Both the position numbers and the translations under genes were made by a program. Under the pieces are notes generated by a model. The model had not been told where the DNA came from, did no database searches, and saw only the letters and a list, made by a program, of their open reading frames with translations. A stretch of 5,263 bases of DNA from Spirochaetales bacterium (lineage in GTDB: Bacteria; Spirochaetota; Spirochaetia; Sphaerochaetales; Sphaerochaetaceae), in assembly GCA_012519125.1 (NCBI GenBank), contig JAAYQY010000341.1:1-5263 (forward strand), given 5' to 3'. Positions 1 through 5,263 of the stretch are shown here, piece after piece; the stretch's first letter is position 1; every line of letters starts with the position of its first letter.

Positions 1-1395
1 AATTTCCGAAAACTCTTTGCAGAAGGGGCGGTCAACTCTGCCCTGATCCCAGCATTTTCCACCCTCATAGCCCTCGATGACAAGAAGCGTTCAGTGAAGC
101 TGTTCAGCTTGTTGTGCACCTATCAGACGCTATTGCTCATCCCCTTGGTGCTTGTCTCCTACGTCTATGCAGAGCCTCTGATCAGGTTTCTCAGTGATTT
201 TGATTCCCAACAGGTAGAGCTCGGTGCAAAACTGCTTCCTTTTTTCATGGTCTATCTGGCAACCATCAGCTTGGCGGCCACGTTCAACGGTGTACTGCAG
301 TCGCATGCAAGCTTCTTGCACGCATATCTCTCTCCCTTGCTCTTCTCTCTAGCCGTCATCTTCGGAGTGACCTTTCTCTCCGATAGGCTTGGCCCGATGA
401 GCATGGCCTATTCAGTGCTTGCCGGTGGCCTGTTGCAGGGAAGCTACTCGTACGTGATGGTCCGTCGGTATGGGTATCGTCTGAAAGTTGCCCTCAAAGC
501 GGAGGACACCCCCTTCAAACCGGTGGTAAAAGCTTGGTCTTTGGTAACCGTGGGTATGGGAATCCAGATCGTTACCCAAATGGTCAGCTTCCTGTTTGCT
601 TCCAGCTTGGAGAAGGGGAGTGTTACAGCCTTTGCCAATGCAACCATCTTTTATCAGACTCCCTACGGAATCTTCTTCAATGCCATCAGTGCGGTGAGCC
701 TTCCTTTGATGAGCAGTGCGTATGCACTCAAGCAGCAGGAGAAGCTCAAACACTATACCCGCACCTCGCTTGTCAATCTTACCGCCTTGTTGCTTCCAAG
801 CACCATCATTCTCTATTTTCTCAGTCAAGAGAGTGTGAGTGTGGTCTTGCAGACAGGAAAGTTTACACTTGAAGATGCCATGCTTACCGCATATGTTCTC
901 AGGCCCTATCTCCTGTTCATGCTCACCGCTGCCTGGTATGGAATGTTTCTCAGACTGGGATACAGTGCAAACCGCCACTCGCTGATGACACGAATCACCA
1001 TCGCTCAGAATGTGCTGGACATAGCTCTGATGTATCTCTTCATCTCATTGGGTTGGGGCATCATCTCGCTGCCGCTTGCAAATGGCATTTCCTACCTTGC
1101 AGGACTGGTTGTTGCATGTATCGTCCTCAGAGATCTCTATCAGGTACATTCCGATCGGCTCCTATACAAGGATCTGATGCGTTTGCTTTTGGCGAATATT
1201 CCAATCCTGGCTGCAGGCTTGCTCTATGCAAAGGCAGAGATGACGTGGTATCACCAAGGATCAACGCTTCTCTCTTTCATGTTGCTGGTTGGGTTTGGGC
1301 TGGGATCTTGCCTCGTGGTGCTCATCTCCTACCACTTTGCCCGCATCCCTTTGCTGGCATTACTCAGATCCAAGAAGCAGCAACGCGACCTGTAG
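1..1395 (+). CDS. murJ: MurJ/MviN-family lipid II flippase, 5' end missing
   Basis: This is an integral inner-membrane protein of the MOP transporter superfamily. MurJ flips the peptidoglycan precursor lipid II across the cytoplasmic membrane. The reading frame is open from base 1, so the gene starts before the window; a GTG at 94 is an internal valine codon, not the start. In all, 464 residues are visible, and by comparison with E. coli MurJ (511 residues, from memory) about 50 N-terminal residues are missing. Visible family signatures are FRKLFAEGA at residues 2-10 (the E. coli LRRIFAEGA region, with the Arg52 equivalent at residue 3), GSVTAF near 206-211, PYGIFF...SLP near 221-235, and GKFTLEDA near 286-293. 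Long hydrophobic segments recur to the end, consistent with about 12 of the usual 14 helices. By ungapped eye alignment, the E. coli Arg270 and Glu273 positions are Ile216 and Gln219. The basic tail (RSKKQQR) is probably cytoplasmic. The last 36 bases overlap the opposing hydrolase gene. Family assignment is firm; flippase activity is inferred. Confidence 0.93.
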   Translation, partial: NFRKLFAEGAVNSALIPAFSTLIALDDKKRSVKLFSLLCTYQTLLLIPLVLVSYVYAEPLIRFLSDFDSQQVELGAKLLPFFMVYLATISLAATFNGVLQSHASFLHAYLSPLLFSLAVIFGVTFLSDRLGPMSMAYSVLAGGLLQGSYSYVMVRRYGYRLKVALKAEDTPFKPVVKAWSLVTVGMGIQIVTQMVSFLFASSLEKGSVTAFANATIFYQTPYGIFFNAISAVSLPLMSSAYALKQQEKLKHYTRTSLVNLTALLLPSTIILYFLSQESVSVVLQTGKFTLEDAMLTAYVLRPYLLFMLTAAWYGMFLRLGYSANRHSLMTRITIAQNVLDIALMYLFISLGWGIISLPLANGISYLAGLVVACIVLRDLYQVHSDRLLYKDLMRLLLANIPILAAGLLYAKAEMTWYHQGSTLLSFMLLVGFGLGSCLVVLISYHFARIPLLALLRSKKQQRDL

Positions 1396-3063
1396 ACCAA
1401 TTGCCTCATCAAGTTTGACTGAAAGTCTGTCATAGGTTACCAAGCCGTTGAGTTCTTGCTCGACATCACTGAGCTGGGTGTAGACTGATGCAGAAAGCCC
1501 TGCCTTCTTTGCTTCGTATACCTGGCTTTGGTAGAGCGTGAAGAATGCCTCATTGAACGCTTGCCTGTTCTCAAAGGTGCGGTATCCAAATATGCGGTTC
1601 TGTTCGTCGTGTCCGATCTCTCGGTATACATATCCCCCAAACTCTGAAAGGACAACCGCCCTGCCGTACACATCTTTTTTGAAAGCATACTCCTTGAAAT
1701 AGACATGTTGGGAACTCACATCCCCAATTTTTCGATCATACCAACCGCTTGTGGCATCAATGGTCCGGCTCTGGTCCAGCGAACGGACACGATCGAGCAT
1801 GCGCTGGGTGTCAAACTGTCCCCAACCCTCGTTGAAAATGACCCACATTGCTATGCTCGGAACGTTGTACAAATGCTCGATCATATTAGAGAGCTCTGCC
1901 GCAAAGTCAGTCCTATACGATTCATCCTGGCTTCCCAAACAGGAATAGAGGGTATCTTTTACGGAAAAGAAGGGAACCAACAGCGGTCCGCTCATGAAGG
2001 GTTGGATGGGTTTTCTCCCTCCACTTACCATGTCCTGCCAAACCAGGAGCCCTAGGCGGTCACAGTGGTGATACCACCTACGGCTCTCCACCTTCACATG
2101 CTTGCGTATCATGTTGAAACCAAGCTTCTTGACCAAAAGCAGATCATCGATGATTGCTTGGTCGGTGGGGGCGGTCATGAGGCTGAACGGCCAATATCCT
2201 TGGTCCAAAATTCCATGATGGAAGTATCGTTTTCCATTGAGGGTGAGATAGCCGTCCTGCACGCCGAAGGATCTGAGTCCAACATAGCTGGAAACCACAT
2301 CATCTTTATAGTGGACGGTGAATGGATACAGATAGGGATCTTCTGGTGTCCAGAGATGGGGCTCATCAACCTGACAGCAGATTCGTTGGTTGCTTTTCGC
2401 TTTCACCTGCTTCTTCCCATCAAGGTACTCGATGACCACCTCATCGACCTCCCCCTCACATTCGATCTCAACGTGCCAGCAACGTTGTTGCACGTTGGGC
2501 CTTACCACGAGACTTCGGATATAGGAGGAGGGGACTTCCTCAAGCCAGACAGATTGCCAGATTCCACTCTGGGCTGTGTAAAAGATACCTTTTGGATGGA
2601 GCGATTGTTTTCCGCGGATGATGGGTTGGCTGTCGTTGGGATCGACTGCCTGGACGATGAGTTCATTCTCTTCGGAAAGCATGTCGGTGATATCGAAGCA
2701 GAAGGGGAGATACCCTCCGCGGTGCCTTCCTACTTCTTTGGCGTTGCACCAGACCGTGCATTGGTGATCCACCGCTTCAAAGTGGAGCAAGACCCTTCTG
2801 TCTCTGCCAAGTGGTGGATAGGAGAAATGTCTGCGATAGGTAAGGATATCCTTTGACCCGACGTGTTTCTCACACCCGGAAAGAGCACTCTCCACAGGAA
2901 ACGGTACGAGGATGGAGTAGGGATAGAAATCAGGAAGCTCAGCGGTGGTGGCTATTTGCAGTTCCCAGATACCATTCAGACATACAAACGCATCTCTGAC
3001 CATCTGCGGGCGAGGATAGTCGTCCAATACATGAGCTGAGTCGACAGGATAACGATTTACCAT
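1360..3063 (-). CDS. Glycoside hydrolase family 2 protein (beta-galactosidase/beta-glucuronidase superfamily)
   Basis: This is a retaining exo-acting beta-glycosidase; the exact sugar cannot be read from the sequence. The 567 residues follow the minimal GH2 plan: a sugar-binding jelly-roll (about 20-175, with YPRPQMVRDAFVCLNGIWE at 16-34 and GGYLPFCFDIT at 116-126), an immunoglobulin-like domain (about 180-268), and a TIM barrel (about 270-567). In the barrel, LDQGYWP (286-292), MIRKHVKVE (318-326) and VWQDM (341-345) are typical of the family. The likely acid/base is Glu412 in FNEGWG and the likely nucleophile is Glu474 in LSEFGGY, so both catalytic carboxylates are present. SDVEQELNGLVTYDR (532-546) closes the barrel. 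There is no signal peptide or membrane segment, so it probably acts in the cytoplasm on imported oligosaccharides or glycosides. The ATG start is well placed: an in-frame TAG lies 12 bases upstream, AGGA lies 7 bases before the start, and the conserved N-terminal motif follows. No transporter or sugar regulator is visible beside it. The 3' end overlaps murJ. Confidence 0.93.
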   Translation of the reverse strand: MVNRYPVDSAHVLDDYPRPQMVRDAFVCLNGIWELQIATTAELPDFYPYSILVPFPVESALSGCEKHVGSKDILTYRRHFSYPPLGRDRRVLLHFEAVDHQCTVWCNAKEVGRHRGGYLPFCFDITDMLSEENELIVQAVDPNDSQPIIRGKQSLHPKGIFYTAQSGIWQSVWLEEVPSSYIRSLVVRPNVQQRCWHVEIECEGEVDEVVIEYLDGKKQVKAKSNQRICCQVDEPHLWTPEDPYLYPFTVHYKDDVVSSYVGLRSFGVQDGYLTLNGKRYFHHGILDQGYWPFSLMTAPTDQAIIDDLLLVKKLGFNMIRKHVKVESRRWYHHCDRLGLLVWQDMVSGGRKPIQPFMSGPLLVPFFSVKDTLYSCLGSQDESYRTDFAAELSNMIEHLYNVPSIAMWVIFNEGWGQFDTQRMLDRVRSLDQSRTIDATSGWYDRKIGDVSSQHVYFKEYAFKKDVYGRAVVLSEFGGYVYREIGHDEQNRIFGYRTFENRQAFNEAFFTLYQSQVYEAKKAGLSASVYTQLSDVEQELNGLVTYDRLSVKLDEAIGLQVALLLLGSE

Positions 3064-3069
3064 GCTTGT

Positions 3070-3097
3070 ATCCTATCACAGGCTGGAAAAATGGCAA
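3070..3097 (-). promoter_or_regulatory. Candidate promoter for the GH2 gene
   Basis: On the - strand a -35-like TTGCCA (3097-3092, one mismatch to TTGACA) and a -10-like TAGGAT (3075-3070, two mismatches to TATAAT) are separated by 16 bases. The -35 box sits in the T tract of the greA terminator. The -10 box ends only 6 bases before the ATG, so transcription would begin at or next to the start codon and the message would be almost leaderless. The match is modest and could be chance; read-through of the terminator is the alternative source of transcript. Confidence 0.3.
3071..3074 (-). promoter_or_regulatory. Candidate ribosome binding site of the GH2 gene
   Basis: AGGA on the - strand lies 7 bases before the ATG at 3063-3061, a normal Shine-Dalgarno spacing. 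It lies inside the TAGGAT that also resembles a -10 box, so the two readings compete: if TAGGAT is the -10 element, the AGGA would not be in the message. Together with the in-frame TAG 12 bases upstream of the ATG, it supports this start codon. Confidence 0.5.
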
Positions 3098-3130
3098 ATA
3101 AAACCCCCAACCGATTAGGGAAGGGGGTTT
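3096..3130 (-). terminator. Intrinsic (Rho-independent) terminator of greA
   Basis: Read on the - strand, AAACCCCC (3130-3123) pairs perfectly with GGGGGTTT (3108-3101) around a 14-base loop and is followed by a T-rich tract (TTTTATTT ending at 3096). It starts 8 bases after the greA stop codon, where a terminator for that gene is expected. On the + strand the stem is followed by GAAGGTTG, with no T tract beyond the stem, so it should act in the - direction only. Confidence 0.88.
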
Positions 3131-3138
3131 GAAGGTTG

Positions 3139-5263
3139 TCAGAAATCCTGAACGGAGATCTCTTTTACAGTGAAATCGTACTCCTGCTCATTTAGGGTGA
3201 AGGCAAAGTGCTCACCAACCTCATGATTGAGCAGAGCTCTTCCAAACGGTGCGGAAAGGTTGATGATGTTTTCGTTGGGGTTGGATTCCCACGGACCCAT
3301 GATGGTATAGACCACCTCACTGCCTTTCAGGTTGTCCAGAAGCGTCACCTTCGTACCGAAGCCGATCTTTGTGGGATCTACCTTGTCACGAGTGATGACC
3401 GTTGCTCTGTCAACTTCCTCGCTGAGGCGTCTGAGTGTATTGTTCAGCAAGTTCTGCTTCTCTTTTCCATACTTGTACTCGCTGTTCTCTCTCAGGTCCC
3501 CCATCTCCCTTGCAGTGCCGATTTCTCGGGCAACTTCGGGAAGATCGACATGCTGGATACGCTCCATCTCCTTTATCTTCGCCTCAAGCGACGCTTGGGT
3601 ACAGAAAAGGCCGGTAGGAATCACAGACTCCTTGTCGATCGGCTGCACTTCATCAAAGAAGCGGAACGTCGGGAACTTCATGCTGATCGCATGCTTGATC
3701 TCGATCTTCTTGCCACCAGGGAGGTCAAAGACATTTGCAACCAAACTATAGATTTTCTGTGCATTCTCCTCATTTCCCTCTTCAATGTAGTTCAACACTG
3801 ATTTCTCATCGAAAAGGAGGCCCATCAGGATCTTTGCATTCTTGCGGTTCTCCTGAACATCCTTACGGCTGTCAATGCAACGATTGATGTAGTCAAGCAG
3901 CTGCAGTTCGGTAAACAAGAGCTGCTCGGCATTGACTCCTGCCTTCGTCCAAAGCTTCGGCTCACCGTTTCTCAGCAAGTAGATGAGGGTAGTGCTCCTC
4001 TCCTTGAAGTTCTCCACCGCATCCTTGTATACCTTCACAAACTCGTTCATCTTCTTGTTGGATCTATAGATGTCGGGAATGTAACCGGTAAGGTAAGCAT
4101 GGAAGAGCTGTGCCAAGACCTTTGTCCAGTTGGGAATCTCTTCCACTACATGGTCGATGAAGCTCTTTTTCAGTTCGGGATCACGAATGGCTGCAAACAC
4201 ATCCTCCACACTTTCAGCACGTTCGTACAACATGGAGAAGGTGAGGCTTTCAGGTCGGTTGACGAAGTTCATGTTCTGTTTCTTCACCAAGTCTTCAAGC
4301 AGAAGGAACGAGCTGAAGATGGTATCACCTGCAACCACGATCGGTTTGAAGGATCCATTCTCCTCAAGGAACATGTCGCTGAAGTACTTGACCATCTCAA
4401 AGAAAAAGTCGCTTTCGACATCACCCTTGGCAGTCAAAAAGTCCCTCAGGCTCTTGATCTTGTCATAGAAGTCCTTCTCACTGCGGAAGACAGAGAGCTG
4501 TTTCTCCTCATAGCTTACCGGAGTTGCACGCAAAAGATAGGTATCTGTGTCACTGGGAGAGAGATCGAAGAGGGGATTGGTCATCAACTCTTTCTTTGCC
4601 TGATTGAGCCAAGGAGTCCACTCCTTTGCATTCAGGATGGAGGGGACCAACTCATTTTTCAACTCTTTCAGGTTGATCTTTCCGCCATAGCTGGACATAA
4701 GGGTCTTCAGCGTCCAACCAACATCCTCCAGCACTTTCGCATTGAGTTTCTCTCGGCTCAAGGCGCTCTTGAGCACCCAGATGTGGCTCTTGGGGAGAGC
4801 CTGCAAACTCTTGAATGCCATTGCTGTGGAGAGACGGGCGCCTTCCTTGGAAGCTTGGCCTGCAAAGTCAACAATTACATCGTTTTCATCGATGGAACGA
4901 ATCCTTCCGATGCGATTGGTGCTGTTCTGGAACACAAAGGTTCCCTTGTCAAAGGCGATATTGGTCTCAAAATCCTCAATGCTATGCAAAATGTCACGAT
5001 TGATATTGCTCGTCAGTGCACTGGAGTCGAGACAGCTTTTCAGCCTGCTGTGGTTCTTGTATTTGGTCCGATAGCTTCTGATGAGGTTTTCACGCGCAAA
5101 CGAGTCCTCACGATCAAGGCTGAGCATCTTCTTCTGGGCTTCAATCTGAAGATCGATATTCTCCTTGTTTGCAAGCTCAAGGTCGCGAAGCAATGCAATG
5201 GCGGTGCTCTTGCTCACATTGCCAACCTGATCGGCAACAGACATGAAGTAGCCGAAGTTATCA
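3139..5263 (-). CDS. greA: Large spirochaete-type transcription elongation factor GreA, 5' end missing
   Basis: GreA binds the secondary channel of RNA polymerase and stimulates cleavage of backtracked RNA, freeing stalled complexes. The frame runs open to the right edge, giving 707 visible residues; the ATG at 5242-5244 is probably internal, because six further codons precede it without a stop. Residues below are counted from that ATG. The GreA core occupies about 546-701: an antiparallel coiled coil with the catalytic tip GDLRENSEY, whose Asp583 and Glu586 match E. coli Asp41 and Glu44, and then the FKBP-like domain (from about GFGTKVTLLD to the end). Nearly 550 residues lie in front of it. 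These include a probable small beta-barrel at about 97-160 (GTFVFQ...GRIRSI...VIVDFAG...HIWVLKS) and a long, mainly helical acidic/lysine-rich region of unknown role. E. coli GreA is only about 158 residues, whereas spirochaete GreA proteins are known to be around 900, so some 200 residues may be missing here. A terminator follows the TGA stop by 8 bases. Confidence 0.93.
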   Translation of the reverse strand, partial: DNFGYFMSVADQVGNVSKSTAIALLRDLELANKENIDLQIEAQKKMLSLDREDSFARENLIRSYRTKYKNHSRLKSCLDSSALTSNINRDILHSIEDFETNIAFDKGTFVFQNSTNRIGRIRSIDENDVIVDFAGQASKEGARLSTAMAFKSLQALPKSHIWVLKSALSREKLNAKVLEDVGWTLKTLMSSYGGKINLKELKNELVPSILNAKEWTPWLNQAKKELMTNPLFDLSPSDTDTYLLRATPVSYEEKQLSVFRSEKDFYDKIKSLRDFLTAKGDVESDFFFEMVKYFSDMFLEENGSFKPIVVAGDTIFSSFLLLEDLVKKQNMNFVNRPESLTFSMLYERAESVEDVFAAIRDPELKKSFIDHVVEEIPNWTKVLAQLFHAYLTGYIPDIYRSNKKMNEFVKVYKDAVENFKERSTTLIYLLRNGEPKLWTKAGVNAEQLLFTELQLLDYINRCIDSRKDVQENRKNAKILMGLLFDEKSVLNYIEEGNEENAQKIYSLVANVFDLPGGKKIEIKHAISMKFPTFRFFDEVQPIDKESVIPTGLFCTQASLEAKIKEMERIQHVDLPEVAREIGTAREMGDLRENSEYKYGKEKQNLLNNTLRRLSEEVDRATVITRDKVDPTKIGFGTKVTLLDNLKGSEVVYTIMGPWESNPNENIINLSAPFGRALLNHEVGEHFAFTLNEQEYDFTVKEISVQDF

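Noticed and set aside
94..96. GTG as a possible start of the murJ homologue.
   Set aside because: The frame is open to base 1 and the preceding 31 codons encode the conserved FRKLFAEGA region, so this valine is internal.
412..978. A 188-codon open frame on the - strand inside murJ.
   Set aside because: It is antisense to clear MurJ transmembrane sequence and its His-, Gln- and Gly-rich translation resembles no family I know.
1418..1428. Small hairpin GACT-GAA-AGTC after the murJ stop as a terminator.
   Set aside because: A 4-bp stem without a following T tract is too weak, and it lies within GH2 coding sequence.
2065..2856. A 263-codon open frame on the + strand, starting with GTG, antisense to the GH2 gene.
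   Set aside because: It lies wholly inside a well-conserved GH2 coding region, its translation shows no recognisable domain, and no convincing ribosome site was seen. It is best explained as a by-product of GH2 codon use.
3208..3801. A 197-codon open frame on the + strand opposite the GreA core.
   Set aside because: The opposite strand encodes the conserved GreA coiled coil and C-terminal domain. This frame shows no domain and looks like a shadow.
5242..5244. ATG as the start of greA.
   Set aside because: Six more in-frame codons without a stop reach the window edge, no ribosome site is visible in the few bases available, and spirochaete GreA proteins are longer than 701 residues.

Overview
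The window looks like chromosomal DNA of a spirochaete of moderate GC content. The main reason is the gene at the right end. It encodes a GreA transcript-cleavage factor whose ordinary core of about 155 residues sits at the C-terminus of a much longer protein: at least 707 residues, with the N-terminus off the window. From general knowledge, greatly enlarged GreA proteins of this kind are typical of spirochaetes such as Treponema and Borrelia. The base composition and the carbohydrate-related neighbour would suit a Sphaerochaeta- or Treponema-like organism, but the genus is inference.

Layout, left to right: (1) positions 1-1395, + strand, the 3' part of a murJ/mviN-type lipid II flippase gene that begins before the window; (2) positions 1360-3063, - strand, a complete 567-residue cytoplasmic glycoside hydrolase of family 2; (3) positions 3064-3138, a 75-base gap holding an intrinsic terminator for the gene to its right and the short leader of the hydrolase gene; (4) positions 3139-5263, - strand, the large greA, cut at its 5' end by the window edge. 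Coding density is almost total and there is no gene-free stretch above 75 bases. I see no tRNA, rRNA, insertion sequence, CRISPR array or repeat family.

The three genes do not form an obvious pathway. MurJ serves the cell envelope, GreA rescues stalled RNA polymerase, and the hydrolase trims a beta-linked sugar from an unknown substrate. The greA and hydrolase genes point the same way but are separated by a terminator. The hydrolase and murJ genes converge and overlap by 36 bases. Points worth a second look are: loss of two charged cavity residues in the MurJ homologue; the large N-terminal part of GreA, including a predicted small beta-barrel; the very tight terminator/promoter/start arrangement before the hydrolase gene; and the codon-register convergent overlap. 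I found no convincing sign of an entirely new system here.
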